Assembly: GCA_022511065.1 (NCBI GenBank)
Contig: JAFLSG010000003.1
Location: 31,651 to 95,650, forward strand
Length of the DNA stretch: 64,000 nucleotides
From: Prevotella sp.
GTDB lineage: Bacteria; Bacteroidota; Bacteroidia; Bacteroidales; Bacteroidaceae
Direction: 5' to 3'
Shown: one piece after another, positions 1-9,236 of the stretch
Layout: every line of letters starts with the position of its first letter
Position numbering within the stretch: position 1 is the first letter of the stretch
The notes under the pieces: model-generated
The model's input: only the letters and a program-made list of their open reading frames with translations
Told to the model about the DNA's origin: nothing
The model's database searches: none
Program-made: the position numbers and the translations under genes

Positions 1-520
1 CCGCAAATCGCTGTTCTTGGAACACAACGGTTTCCTTGGCAACTTGATGTACCTGCGTGGTGAATATGATTTCATGGTGAACGAATACGCTACAAAATGG
101 CGCACCGCCACCATGAACGAACCTGAGGGCATCATCATCGAACAAGCGCCAAGCAAGAAGGAATGGCTTGTCTGTCGCCTCCATTATATGGAGACACGAC
201 GGCATCTATCGCGCTCCTTCGGCTACCGTCTGCTGCCCAATTTGGACACCACGATGCTGCATCTGAACTATCTGCTTGAAGTGGCAGTCATTGCCTACGC
301 CATCGTGAGCCAAGACTGGATTATGACCGGGGCTGCTGCATTCGCACTGCTCTTCACGCTCATCGTCAGGACACTCATCGCCCGCGGCACGGTGAGGGCT
401 TTCGGAGAGCAAATAACCGCCCTCAAACTCCCGTTCTTTGAACTGAGGGTCATGTGGCAGAATCTGTGGTTGCTCTGGAAGCATAAGCGGGCAGACAAAT
501 ATGAGTTCATCCGCAAATAA
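1..520 (+). CDS. C-terminal part of a glycosyltransferase (5' truncated by window edge)
   Basis: The reading frame is open from base 2 to the stop at 520, so the gene starts before the window. The visible part is about 172 residues. It resembles the C-terminal end of Bacteroidota family 2 glycosyltransferases: a Gly/Arg-rich region, then a hydrophobic stretch of about 35 residues that probably forms one or two membrane helices, then a basic cytoplasmic tail. The catalytic domain is outside the window, so the assignment rests on resemblance of the tail only and the substrate cannot be named. The fbp gene begins 30 bases downstream on the same strand and may be co-transcribed. Confidence 0.6.
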   Translation, partial: RKSLFLEHNGFLGNLMYLRGEYDFMVNEYATKWRTATMNEPEGIIIEQAPSKKEWLVCRLHYMETRRHLSRSFGYRLLPNLDTTMLHLNYLLEVAVIAYAIVSQDWIMTGAAAFALLFTLIVRTLIARGTVRAFGEQITALKLPFFELRVMWQNLWLLWKHKRADKYEFIRK

Positions 521-550
521 GAGGATATTTCAAATAAACCATTCAAAGTC

Positions 551-2566
551 ATGACATCACACACGCACGGCGACAGACCAGACATGCACTATCTGCAATT
601 GCTCTCGCAATCGTTTCCAAACATTGCAGACGCGGCGAAGGAGATTATCAATCTCGAGGCCATCATGAACCTACCGAAAGGTACGGAGCATTTTCTGGCG
701 GATTTGCATGGAGAGAGCGAGGCATTCCAGCATGTGCTGAAAAACGCATCGGGCAATATCAAGCGAAAGGTCAATGAGCTTTTCGGCAACGACATAAGGG
801 AGTCTGAGAAAAAGGAACTTTGCACGCTAATCTACTATCCTGAGCAAAAACTTGAGCTAATCAAGGCACAGGAGAGCGACATTGAGGACTGGTATCGCAT
901 CACGATTCATCAGTTGGTGAAGGTTTGTCGCGATGTGTCCTCGAAATACACACGTTCTAAGGTTCGTAAGTCGCTCCCGCCTGATTTCAGCTACATCATT
1001 GAGGAGCTGTTGCATGAAAGCCTCAGTGATAACAACAAGGCGGCCTATGTGAGTGTCATCGTGAACACCATCATCTCCACGGGGAGGGCTGATGATTTCA
1101 TTGTGGCCATCTGCAACGTCATCCAACGGCTTGCCATCGACCAGCTTCACATACTTGGCGACATCTATGATCGTGGTCCTGGCGCGCATAAGATTATGGA
1201 CACCCTGCGTCAGTATCATTCTTGGGACATTCAGTGGGGTAACCACGATGTGCTGTGGATTGGTGCATCAGCGGGCAATGATGCCTGCATCTGCAATGTG
1301 CTTCGCCTTTGTCTGCGCTATGCCAACCTCGCCACCATTGAAGAATATGGCATCAATCTCGTACCCCTTGCCACTTTTGCGCTTGATGTGTATGGGGATG
1401 ACCCGTGTGAGGAGTTTATTCCGAAAATCCTCTCTGCCTCTCCGTCGCATAAGGATAGCGGGGTAATGGATGCGAAGACTCTCCAGCTGACTGCCAAGAT
1501 GCACAAGGCGATTACCGTCATCCAGCTGAAGCAAGAGGCGCTTATCTTCAAGCGTCGCCCTGAGTGGCAGATGGAAGACCGTTGTCTCTTTGGCCATATT
1601 GACTATCAGCGGCATATATGCACCATCGACGGAAAGGAATACGAGATGAAAAGCTGCAATTTCCCCACCATCGACCCGCAACATCCCAATGAACTGACGG
1701 AGGAAGAAACGCAACTTATGCAAAAGCTTCACCATAGTTTCCGTATTTCCGAAAAGTTGCATAAGCACGTGCGTACCTTGCTTTCGCATGGTTGCATGTA
1801 CACCATCAGCAACTCCAACCTGCTCTTCCATGCCTCCATCCCCCTCAATGACGATGGTTCACTGAGGGAAGTGGAGATTTATCCTGGCAAGCGGTATGCA
1901 GGAAAGTGCCTCATGCACAACATCGGCATGATGGTGCGCGCCGCTTTTGAGTCGGGTATTGACAAGGAATTGCAGGTATATCCACGCGATTATGCCCGTG
2001 ATTATTTCCTCTACTTGTGGTGCGGTAAGGATTCACCGCTTTTCGACAAGTCAAAGATGGCCACCTTCGAGCGGTATTTCCTGAAAGACAAGACGACCTA
2101 TCATGAGGAAAAGGGAAACTATTTCAAGTTGCGCGACTCTGCTGAAGTTTGCGACCGCATTCTTGATGCCTTTGAGGTGAAGGGGGCAAATCGCCACATT
2201 ATCAATGGTCATGTGCCCGTTCATGCCTCCAACGGTGAGAATCCCATCAAGGCGGGTGGACGACTGATGGTTATTGACGGTGGTTTCTCTGAAGCCTATC
2301 ACAACGAGACGGGTATCGCCGGCTATACGCTTGTCTATCACTCCCGTGGTTTCCAACTCGTTCAGCATGAGCCATTCACTTCTGCACGAGATGCTATCGT
2401 CCGTGAGACCGACATCAAATCAACCACACAGATTGTTGAGATGTCTGCCCATAGGATGCTTGTGGCAGATACTGATAAGGGAGAGGAACTGCGTTTTCAG
2501 ATAGAAGACCTAAAGAAGTTGCTCTATGCCTATCGTCACGGTATCATCAAGGAAAAGAGGAACTGA
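551..2566 (+). CDS. fbp: Fructose-1,6-bisphosphatase, class III
   Basis: Hydrolyses fructose-1,6-bisphosphate to fructose-6-phosphate in gluconeogenesis, in the cytoplasm. The 671-residue length matches class III enzymes of the Bacillus subtilis Fbp type. Metallophosphatase motifs are visible: DLHGE at 51-55, GDIYDRGPGA at 203-212, GNHD at 230-233, and an NGHVPVH motif in the C-terminal third. These residues bind the metal ions in this fold. ATG at 551 is used here; an in-frame ATG at 584 begins the region that resembles the family and could be the true start. It lies between a glycosyltransferase and a T9SS plug-like gene with short gaps, but nothing suggests shared function. Family assignment is firm. 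Confidence 0.95.
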   Translation: MTSHTHGDRPDMHYLQLLSQSFPNIADAAKEIINLEAIMNLPKGTEHFLADLHGESEAFQHVLKNASGNIKRKVNELFGNDIRESEKKELCTLIYYPEQKLELIKAQESDIEDWYRITIHQLVKVCRDVSSKYTRSKVRKSLPPDFSYIIEELLHESLSDNNKAAYVSVIVNTIISTGRADDFIVAICNVIQRLAIDQLHILGDIYDRGPGAHKIMDTLRQYHSWDIQWGNHDVLWIGASAGNDACICNVLRLCLRYANLATIEEYGINLVPLATFALDVYGDDPCEEFIPKILSASPSHKDSGVMDAKTLQLTAKMHKAITVIQLKQEALIFKRRPEWQMEDRCLFGHIDYQRHICTIDGKEYEMKSCNFPTIDPQHPNELTEEETQLMQKLHHSFRISEKLHKHVRTLLSHGCMYTISNSNLLFHASIPLNDDGSLREVEIYPGKRYAGKCLMHNIGMMVRAAFESGIDKELQVYPRDYARDYFLYLWCGKDSPLFDKSKMATFERYFLKDKTTYHEEKGNYFKLRDSAEVCDRILDAFEVKGANRHIINGHVPVHASNGENPIKAGGRLMVIDGGFSEAYHNETGIAGYTLVYHSRGFQLVQHEPFTSARDAIVRETDIKSTTQIVEMSAHRMLVADTDKGEELRFQIEDLKKLLYAYRHGIIKEKRN

Positions 2567-2598
2567 TCTCACCATTCACCATAATAAGGACGACAACC

Positions 2599-3855
2599 AT
2601 GCGGCAATCCTTCATTCGGCTCTTGTTTTTCCCGATTATGCTGATGGCATCATCGCATCCGTTGGCAATGATGGCGGAAAATAGGATTTATGACCCGCAG
2701 ATAAAGACATTGCAGGCAACGGTAAACAAAGATTGGCTGTCGCCTCCCGTAATGAGGCTGAAATCAGGAGACGTAATAAACATTGGATTCGACGAATTAT
2801 CGCACGAATACCATAGATACATTTACAGAGTAGAGCGGTGTGAGGTGGATTGGGAAACATCGGAGCATATTTTCGAAAGTGACTGGTTGGAAGGTTTCAA
2901 TGACAACACCATTGAGGATTATGCACTTTCCATGAACACAATCCTACCCTACACGCACTACACCTTGCAGATTCCCAACGACCGAATGCAGCTGAAGATG
3001 AGCGGGAACTATCGGCTTTGGGTCTATGACGATGATGGAGATGGCGAGCCTGTGCTGAAGGTGGAGTTCATGGTTACAGAGCAATCAATGTTTCTCGGTA
3101 TGGACATCACAACCAATACAGACATCGACACCAACGGAAGTCATCAACAAGTATCGCTGAGTCTGGGCTACAACGGCATGCGTGTGACGCGCCCCGAAGA
3201 GCAGATACGCACGGTAGTGATGCAGAACGGAAGGGAAGACAATCTGAAATCAGATGCAAAGCCGGATCGTATCAATGCCAATGGTTTGGAGTGGAGACAC
3301 TGCCGACAACTGATCTTCAATGGAGGAAATGAATACAGGAAATATGAAGTGCTTGATGTGAGTCATCCCACAATGGGGATTGACCAGATTATATGGGATG
3401 GAGAGCATTATCAGGTGTTCCCTTTCATGGATGCACCGCGCCCCAACTATCTTTACGACGAGGATGCCGACGGTGCTTTCTACATCCGCAACAGCGATAA
3501 CCGTGAGAATGACACGGCAACGGAATATGTATGGATAAACTACAGGCTGCGAATGCCTCGTCTGAAAGAAGGGAATGTCATGATTGACGGCCAATGGACT
3601 ACCGATGACAATCCTTATACCTACCTGATGGAATACGACGAAGAAGCAGGTTGCTACACGGCAAAGATTTTGCAGAAGCAGGGATATTATTCGTATCAGT
3701 ATCTGTGGCAGACAGATGACGGGCAACTTCATCTTCTCCCTTCAGAAGGAAATTTCCACGAAACGGAAAACCGCTATCAGGCTTTGGTATATTATAAAGG
3801 TATTGGGGAACGTACCTGGCGGCTAGCGGCCTATGGCCAACAAATCATCCGCTGA
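2599..3855 (+). CDS. DUF5103 family protein (type IX secretion plug-like)
   Basis: A 418-residue exported protein with an N-terminal signal peptide of about 26 residues. It matches the DUF5103 family, whose better-studied relatives form the periplasmic plug of the SprA translocon in the type IX secretion system. Visible family features are an N-terminal beta domain with YxYRVERCEVDWE-like residues near 70-85, a central repeat-rich beta region, and a C-terminal half ending in a WRLAAYGQ-like strand. The role here is inferred from the family; no other T9SS gene is in the window. Its stop lies 7 bases from the end of the convergent regulator gene, leaving no room for a separate terminator. Confidence 0.8.
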   Translation: MRQSFIRLLFFPIMLMASSHPLAMMAENRIYDPQIKTLQATVNKDWLSPPVMRLKSGDVINIGFDELSHEYHRYIYRVERCEVDWETSEHIFESDWLEGFNDNTIEDYALSMNTILPYTHYTLQIPNDRMQLKMSGNYRLWVYDDDGDGEPVLKVEFMVTEQSMFLGMDITTNTDIDTNGSHQQVSLSLGYNGMRVTRPEEQIRTVVMQNGREDNLKSDAKPDRINANGLEWRHCRQLIFNGGNEYRKYEVLDVSHPTMGIDQIIWDGEHYQVFPFMDAPRPNYLYDEDADGAFYIRNSDNRENDTATEYVWINYRLRMPRLKEGNVMIDGQWTTDDNPYTYLMEYDEEAGCYTAKILQKQGYYSYQYLWQTDDGQLHLLPSEGNFHETENRYQALVYYKGIGERTWRLAAYGQQIIR

Positions 3856-3862
3856 ACTTTCC

Positions 3863-6352
3863 TTACTTGCTTTTCTTTATTCTTGTACCTCCCATTCTCC
3901 TTTCCTTATACATCTTGGGTGTCATCTTATACTCCCTATAGAAGCAGGCAATAAAGAAGTTGGGGGAAATAAATCCGCACTCATTGGATATTTCAAGAAC
4001 GCTCTTGTCAGTCAGATTAAGTAACTCTTCCGCATGGTCGAGCATCAGCCGTTGAGCAAGTGCGCGCGGACTCTTATAGATATTGGATGTAACCAACGAA
4101 TAGAATTTCTGGATATCCAGACCCGCCTCCATGCTCAGACTGCGCATAGATAATTGCGGCAGTTTCTTGGCAAGCAGCGTCTGCTGGAGCTTTACCATCA
4201 TATCCACGAACTCTGGTGTCAGTTCCGTCTTTGGGTCGATACCCTCGCCCATGATTTCGTCGGGTGTCGGTTCCAATAGTTCTCCACCTCTTGTGCTGCA
4301 GCGTTCCGCAAAGGTCTTGATGCGCTTGAGGATACCTTGTTCTTCATTGTTTCGGCGTGCCCGCATGGAGACATTCCTGACATAGAAGTAGATATTGATG
4401 CCAAGCAGGATAGAGAAGATGAAAGCGAAAAGGGCAAACATACCCGTGGTTCGCCACCAAGGTTCATTGATGTTGATAATCCAGTCTTTCGGTTCTGTCC
4501 TCCAATCTGTCGGGGTCATAGATGCCTGCACTTCCACAATATACGTGCCAGGAGGCAGACTAACAAGCGGAAGATGGAGCTGACCACGGCTATCCACCAA
4601 GCCTTGTGAATTGTGAGTGGAATACATGTGCCAGTTCTCATCACCATACCCCTTTACCCGCACGCGATAGTAGGTTTGCTGCGGACGGAAATAGTTGAAT
4701 GCGGAGAATGTCAGCGCAAGAGAGTTCTGATCATAGTTCAGATTGATTTCATTGGTGCGGGAAAGTGCCCTGATCAGAATCACGTTTCCATCAAACTCCT
4801 TGCCCGGCTTCACCTCTTCTCCATTGACAAGCATCTTGATGAGCTTTGGCGAAAGGGAGAATGGATAGTCCGTGAGAAGCGTCTGCATCTTGCTCGGATT
4901 AAAAGTGATGACATGGTCAAGCGCCTGCATGACAATTATACCATCGGGCAGACAGAGGGCACGACCATTGACAAATGACTCGTTAGGTACAAAGTCATAC
5001 TGGTTATAGCTATTGATAAATCCAGTCTTGTCACCCTCGATAGCGATACAGGAAATTCCATAACTGGTACTTACCCAGATGTTGTGCATCTTATCCTCCA
5101 CCACGGCGTGAATCACATTGTTCAGCAGTCCATCGGTCTTGGTAATGACTTGCGGCAGATGGTCACTTTCCTCCTTATATAGCTGCAATCCCTGCGAAGT
5201 ACCGACCCACGTCCAATGACGGCTGTCTTGATAGACGCAATTCACATCCTTACCACGAAACTTGGCTTGCTGCGGCAGATGCTCCATTTGTTTGGCATAT
5301 TCCAATGACCGCTTATCCTCCCACGGATAAATGGAGAACGGCGAGGTGTAAGGACGGGAATAAAGCAACCCGCGTTTTTCCGTTCCAGCCCACATACCTC
5401 CCTGATGATCAAAGGCAATCACGTTAATATCCGTCAGAAGCGGCTTACCATTAGTAAGCTGAAGCATCTCCACATGAACAGTCTCCTTTGTGGAAGTGTC
5501 GTAGAGCCAATAGCCATATTCCGAAGGAACATAGAGCTGTCCGTTTGCAAGGGCAAGATTATTCAGATGATAGGGAGTCTTCAGAATGGTATTCCACTTC
5601 CATTTGCCAATCTCAAAGCTTTGAAGCACAGCCCCTTTCTCGCCGTTGCGAATCTGATAGAACATATTGCCATCCGCCTTTATCACCGAAGTGTTGCTAT
5701 AGCTTTGATAGTCCTCCTTACCATAGGCATAACTCGTGAAGATGGTCTCCCCCGTACTGAGTTCAACCACTTCCACCATGCCATCCTCAAAGAACATCAG
5801 CAGATATTCATCCTTGTAAGTCTCAACATCCTGCAGGTTCTCTTTGCGTACGACCTTATAAGTCTTTTTCGATTCCGAATTAAAAAGACCATCCTCGCCA
5901 AGCAGCCACAGCTCCCCATCTTTATCTACGAACAAATCGCGCACCTTCTTTTGCATGCCCAAGCCCTTGAATTCTTCCTCGATTGAAGAAACGAACCTGT
6001 CATCAAGAAGATCCACGCAAATGACCATGTGCTTATCTTTCAGCCACAAATGATTATAGTTGTCGAAATAGATGTGATAGTTGCCTTTGTAGTCCGAGAG
6101 CGGATATACGGTTTCCTCACCTCTGTCAAGATAGGAGAACTTCACGCCGTCGTAGAAGTTAATCTGCCCCATCGTGGTGATTACCAACTGCCCCGTCTCC
6201 ATACAATAGATGGTCTGTGCGCTATTGTCGGCCAGACCATCAGCAGCATTGAACTTCTCGAATCTGCGCACAGAAATCTCCCCTCCCATCGCCGTGAAGG
6301 ATGGCAGCAACAAAAGGAAAAGCTGCAAGAGCAAACTCGACTTTAACTTCAT
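3863..6352 (-). CDS. Membrane-anchored AraC-type regulator with periplasmic propeller, no kinase
   Basis: The 829-residue protein has a signal peptide (about 1-24), a long periplasmic region with two-component-regulator propeller-like repeats, and a Y_Y_Y-like beta domain before a single transmembrane helix at about 633-658. The cytoplasmic part (about 170 residues) ends in an AraC-family helix-turn-helix domain at about 735-820. This is the outer layout of hybrid two-component systems, but I see no HisKA, ATPase or receiver domain between membrane and DNA-binding domain. It is therefore probably a one-component sensor acting from the membrane. The ligand is unknown. A consensus promoter lies just upstream at 6372-6403 on the minus strand, and transcription converges on the DUF5103 gene. 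Confidence 0.8.
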   Translation of the reverse strand: MKLKSSLLLQLFLLLLPSFTAMGGEISVRRFEKFNAADGLADNSAQTIYCMETGQLVITTMGQINFYDGVKFSYLDRGEETVYPLSDYKGNYHIYFDNYNHLWLKDKHMVICVDLLDDRFVSSIEEEFKGLGMQKKVRDLFVDKDGELWLLGEDGLFNSESKKTYKVVRKENLQDVETYKDEYLLMFFEDGMVEVVELSTGETIFTSYAYGKEDYQSYSNTSVIKADGNMFYQIRNGEKGAVLQSFEIGKWKWNTILKTPYHLNNLALANGQLYVPSEYGYWLYDTSTKETVHVEMLQLTNGKPLLTDINVIAFDHQGGMWAGTEKRGLLYSRPYTSPFSIYPWEDKRSLEYAKQMEHLPQQAKFRGKDVNCVYQDSRHWTWVGTSQGLQLYKEESDHLPQVITKTDGLLNNVIHAVVEDKMHNIWVSTSYGISCIAIEGDKTGFINSYNQYDFVPNESFVNGRALCLPDGIIVMQALDHVITFNPSKMQTLLTDYPFSLSPKLIKMLVNGEEVKPGKEFDGNVILIRALSRTNEINLNYDQNSLALTFSAFNYFRPQQTYYRVRVKGYGDENWHMYSTHNSQGLVDSRGQLHLPLVSLPPGTYIVEVQASMTPTDWRTEPKDWIININEPWWRTTGMFALFAFIFSILLGINIYFYVRNVSMRARRNNEEQGILKRIKTFAERCSTRGGELLEPTPDEIMGEGIDPKTELTPEFVDMMVKLQQTLLAKKLPQLSMRSLSMEAGLDIQKFYSLVTSNIYKSPRALAQRLMLDHAEELLNLTDKSVLEISNECGFISPNFFIACFYREYKMTPKMYKERRMGGTRIKKSK

Positions 6353-6371
6353 AAGGGTTTAGTTGACGTTG

Positions 6372-6403
6372 CAAAGATATACAAAATCATGCGTATTACC
6401 AAA
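6372..6403 (-). promoter_or_regulatory. Bacteroidota vegetative promoter of the AraC-type regulator
   Basis: On the minus strand TTTG (6400-6403), 20 bases, then TATCTTTG (6372-6379). This is the TTTG-N19/20-TAnnTTTG consensus of the Bacteroidota primary sigma factor. The start codon lies about 20 bases downstream. Confidence 0.75.
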
Positions 6404-6445
6404 TTTTATAATAGGAAAACACACGCGCGCGAAGAAAATGGGCGT

Positions 6446-6476
6446 AAAAAAAGGAAATCTTCCGAAAAAGATTCCC
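6446..6476 (-). terminator. Intrinsic terminator after tRNA-Pro
   Basis: On the minus strand an 8-base-pair stem with one G-T pair (6469-6476 with 6453-6460) is followed by a run of seven T (6446-6452). It sits about 10 bases past the tRNA 3' end. Confidence 0.75.
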
Positions 6477-6484
6477 TTCGTGCG

Positions 6485-6557
6485 TCGAGGTGACAGGACT
6501 CGAACCTGCGACAGCCTGGTCCCAAACCAGGAACGCTACCAACTGCGCTACACCTCG
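6485..6557 (-). tRNA. tRNA-Pro (TGG)
   Basis: The minus strand folds as a cloverleaf: acceptor stem CGAGGTG (6551-6557) with CACCTCG (6486-6492), discriminator A at 6485, a T-arm with GGTTCGAGTCC, and anticodon loop TTTGGGA with anticodon TGG between CCTGG and CCAGG. CCA is not encoded. It has its own consensus promoter and terminator, so it is a single-gene unit. Confidence 0.96.
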
Positions 6558-6574
6558 CTCTGCAAAAGCGGATG

Positions 6575-6606
6575 CAAAGGTACGAACTATTTCCGACCCG
6601 TGCAAA
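6575..6606 (-). promoter_or_regulatory. Vegetative promoter of tRNA-Pro
   Basis: Minus strand TTTG (6603-6606), 20 bases, TACCTTTG (6575-6582). The tRNA 5' end is about 18 bases downstream. This is an exact match to the Bacteroidota consensus. Confidence 0.8.
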
Positions 6607-6617
6607 CTTTTGCCCGA

Positions 6618-7805
6618 TTATTTAATGATACCTTCCTCTACAAAGATTTTCTTCAGTGCAACCACCGAGCGATCCACCTGCTCTTCCGTATGGGTGGCCA
6701 TCAGCGCATAGCGCACCAATGTGTCCTGTGGGGCACAAGCTGGCGGTATCACGGGATTGATGAACACACCCGCCTTGAATGCAAGCGCGGTGACAAGGAA
6801 TGTCTTTTCAATGTCGCGCACATAGAGTGGAATAATTGGACTTTCCGTGTCGCCAATCTCAAAGCCTTCCTCACGGAAACGCCTGAGAGCGTAATTCGTT
6901 ACCTTCCAGAGTTTTTCGATGCGCTCAGGCTCTTCCTGAATGATGTGAAGTGCTTCCAAGGCAGCAGCCGTGGCGGCAGGCGTATTGGAGGCTGAGAAGA
7001 TATAAGTGCGGCACGTGTGGCGCAGGAAGTTGATGGTGTCAGAATCCGCAGCGATGAATCCACCGATGGATGCCAACGACTTGGAGAACGTGCCCATAAT
7101 CAAATCCACCTCATCGGTCAATCCGAAATGATCGCACACACCCCTACCCTGCTTGCCGAATACACCGAGACCATGCGCCTCATCGACCATCACCGAGCAA
7201 TTATACTTGTGCTTCAATGCCACGATTTCCGGCAACTTAGCCAAGTCGCCCTCCATAGAGAACACACCATCTACCACGATAAGCTTTACAGCCTCGTGCG
7301 GTAATTTCTGGAGCAGACGCTCCAAGTCATCCATGTCGTTATGCTTGTAACGCAGCTGCTTGGCAAACGAAAGACGACGGCCATCCACAATGCTCGCATG
7401 GTCACGGTCGTCGCAGATGATATAGTCATCCTTGCCCACCACCATGGCAAGCACACCCTGATTGACGGAGAAGCCTGTGGAGAAACAGAGACAGTCGTCC
7501 TTGCCGATGAATTTCGAGATTTCCTGCTCCAACTTCACATGCAGATCAAGCGTTCCATTCAAAAAACGGCTACCGGCACAACCCGAGCCATACTTGTCAA
7601 GTGCATCCTTTGCAGCATTTATAATACGCTGGTCTCCAGTAAGTCCCGTGTAAGCATTTGAGCCAAACATCAGAACACTATGGCCTCCCATTTCCACTTC
7701 CGTACCCTGCTTTCCGGTTATAGCGCGGAAATACGGATATACGTCAGCCTCCATGTATTTTTGCGGCTCACGGTAGTTCTTGTATCTTTCCTGTAACTGT
7801 CCCAT
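6618..7805 (-). CDS. spt: Serine palmitoyltransferase
   Basis: A PLP-dependent alpha-oxoamine synthase that condenses L-serine with an acyl-CoA to give 3-ketodihydrosphingosine, the first step of sphingolipid synthesis, a hallmark of Bacteroidales. The 395-residue length is typical. DEAHG lies at 208-212, and the PLP lysine is probably K242 in the sequence GTFSKSLASIGG. Related enzymes (KBL, BioF) share the fold, but the N-terminal region and the SKSLASIGGF block fit Spt better. A minus-strand promoter lies at 7845-7875. A lipid kinase gene is divergent from it, which may connect the two to one lipid pathway. Confidence 0.88.
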   Translation of the reverse strand: MGQLQERYKNYREPQKYMEADVYPYFRAITGKQGTEVEMGGHSVLMFGSNAYTGLTGDQRIINAAKDALDKYGSGCAGSRFLNGTLDLHVKLEQEISKFIGKDDCLCFSTGFSVNQGVLAMVVGKDDYIICDDRDHASIVDGRRLSFAKQLRYKHNDMDDLERLLQKLPHEAVKLIVVDGVFSMEGDLAKLPEIVALKHKYNCSVMVDEAHGLGVFGKQGRGVCDHFGLTDEVDLIMGTFSKSLASIGGFIAADSDTINFLRHTCRTYIFSASNTPAATAAALEALHIIQEEPERIEKLWKVTNYALRRFREEGFEIGDTESPIIPLYVRDIEKTFLVTALAFKAGVFINPVIPPACAPQDTLVRYALMATHTEEQVDRSVVALKKIFVEEGIIK

Positions 7806-7844
7806 TCCGATAGGTAAGTTTATGCAAATTTAATTTTTAGGCTG

Positions 7845-7875
7845 CAAAGGTACGTTTTTTTATCAAATTGTGCAA
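7845..7875 (-). promoter_or_regulatory. Promoter of spt
   Basis: Minus strand TACCTTTG (7845-7852) is preceded at 20 bases by TTG (7873-7875), one base short of the full -33 box. It reads into spt about 40 bases before the start codon. Confidence 0.6.
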
Positions 7876-7946
7876 CTTTTTCTTAATAATTGTCCCTTTT
7901 TGGTATTTTTATTACGCATTCTGCGCAATTTATCCGGCAAAATTCG

Positions 7947-7954
7947 TAATTTTG
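7947..7954 (+). promoter_or_regulatory. -7 element upstream of the lipid kinase
   Basis: TAATTTTG matches TAnnTTTG and lies 9 bases before the ATG at 7964. No clear -33 box is seen. Its position argues that the longer in-frame start at 7868 is not used. Confidence 0.5.
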
Positions 7955-7963
7955 CAGTTAATT

Positions 7964-9001
7964 ATGACCACCAGAAAAAGCATTGTATTCATCGTGAACC
8001 CCATGTCCGGAACACACTCGAAGAACGAGATTCCGGCAATGATACAGACCGCACTCGACAAGGAGCGGTTTGATGCTCAAATAAGGTTCACTGAATATGC
8101 CGGCCATGCCGCGGAAATCGCAAAAGAGTGCGTGGCGCAGAAAACGGACATCGTGGTGGCTGTGGGAGGTGACGGCACCGTCAATGAAGTAGCGCGCTCG
8201 CTGACTCATAGCGAGACTGCACTCGCCATCATCCCTTGCGGATCCGGCAATGGGTTGGCACGGCATCTTTGCCTGCCCCTCGACATCAAGAAAGCCATCG
8301 GCATCATCAACGCCTGCAAGATTGAGCCGTTCGACTACGGGGTTATCAACGGACTCCCCTTCTTCTGCACCTGCGGCATGGGCTTTGACGCCTTCATATC
8401 CCTGAAGTTTGCCGAGGCTGGCAAGCGGGGGCCCATAACCTACGCGGAGAACGTGCTGAAAGAGGGACTGAAATATAAGCCAGAGACTTATGAGGTGGAG
8501 GACGAGACGGGCGCGAAGAAATACAAGGCTTTTCTTATCGCTTGCGCCAACGCCTCGCAATACGGAAACAATGCCTACATCGCCCCAGGAGCCACCATGA
8601 CCGACGGCCAGTTGGACATCATCATCATGGAACCCTTCGATGCGCTCGAGGCGCCCCAGATTGCCGCCGACCTCTTTATGAAGACGCTCCCGAACAACTC
8701 AAAGATAAAAACCTTCCGCACCAAGAAACTGCATATACACCGCAATAATCCGGGAGCCATACACTATGACGGCGATCCCATTAGGACTGGCACTGACATC
8801 GACGTGCATATCGAGCACAACGGCATCCGCATCCTCACCAACCCCAAGGCTACGGAAGATGCGGCGCAGCCTAATTTCCTGTTGAACGCCTTCAGCGACT
8901 TCTTCAACAACATCAACAACGTGCGTGAGGACATCGAGAAGCAGGGGCGTAAGATTCAGAAACTCAACAAGGTACTGCTCCACAAACTCTCGAAACTATA
9001 G
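7964..9001 (+). CDS. Diacylglycerol/sphingosine kinase family lipid kinase
   Basis: A 345-residue protein of the DAGK catalytic superfamily (YegS/LCB5/DgkB type), which phosphorylates a lipid hydroxyl with ATP at the membrane face. The N-terminal strand with VNPMSG and the GGDGT motif at 68-72 are the nucleotide-binding signature; PCGSGNGLARHL follows at the usual distance. An ATG at 7868 would add 32 hydrophobic residues but reads through the promoter, so 7964 is chosen. The lipid substrate cannot be read from sequence. Its divergent neighbour is serine palmitoyltransferase, which makes a sphingoid base or ceramide-related substrate worth testing. Diacylglycerol or undecaprenol remain possible. 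Confidence 0.85.
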   Translation: MTTRKSIVFIVNPMSGTHSKNEIPAMIQTALDKERFDAQIRFTEYAGHAAEIAKECVAQKTDIVVAVGGDGTVNEVARSLTHSETALAIIPCGSGNGLARHLCLPLDIKKAIGIINACKIEPFDYGVINGLPFFCTCGMGFDAFISLKFAEAGKRGPITYAENVLKEGLKYKPETYEVEDETGAKKYKAFLIACANASQYGNNAYIAPGATMTDGQLDIIIMEPFDALEAPQIAADLFMKTLPNNSKIKTFRTKKLHIHRNNPGAIHYDGDPIRTGTDIDVHIEHNGIRILTNPKATEDAAQPNFLLNAFSDFFNNINNVREDIEKQGRKIQKLNKVLLHKLSKL

Positions 9002-9017
9002 GAAACCGCACTATAGG

Positions 9018-9227
9018 ATGCAAATCACAATACAGACCTTCCTCGTCGCACTTGTCATCCTTATGGCGATAAGTTACGCCGTCCGCCGCATCTATCGCGC
9101 ACTTGAAAACACCGATGACCCATGCCGAGGTTGCAACGGGTGCGCACTTGGAGACAAGCGGCGGGAGCAGAAGCACGAAAACAAGCCTGCGGAACACGAG
9201 AATGCGGAATGCCCGTACAAAAAATAG
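9018..9227 (+). CDS. FeoB-associated Cys-rich membrane protein
   Basis: A 69-residue protein with one N-terminal membrane helix (about residues 4-24) followed by a CxxCxxC cluster (CRGCNGC) and a charged, Glu/Lys-rich tail. This matches the small FeoB-associated proteins found beside ferrous iron transporters, but no feoB is present in this window. The Cys cluster could bind metal; the function is otherwise unknown. The ATG at 9018 is chosen because the preceding in-frame codons overlap the kinase gene and show no coding character. It follows the lipid kinase by 16 bases, so the two are probably co-transcribed. Confidence 0.7.
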   Translation: MQITIQTFLVALVILMAISYAVRRIYRALENTDDPCRGCNGCALGDKRREQKHENKPAEHENAECPYKK

Positions 9228-9236
9228 ACTGAAAAA

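Noticed and set aside
8256..8275. Second sigma-54-like motif (TGGCAC followed by TTGC) inside the lipid kinase gene
   Set aside because: The spacing is 7 bases and not 5, and it is inside a coding region with no gene starting downstream.
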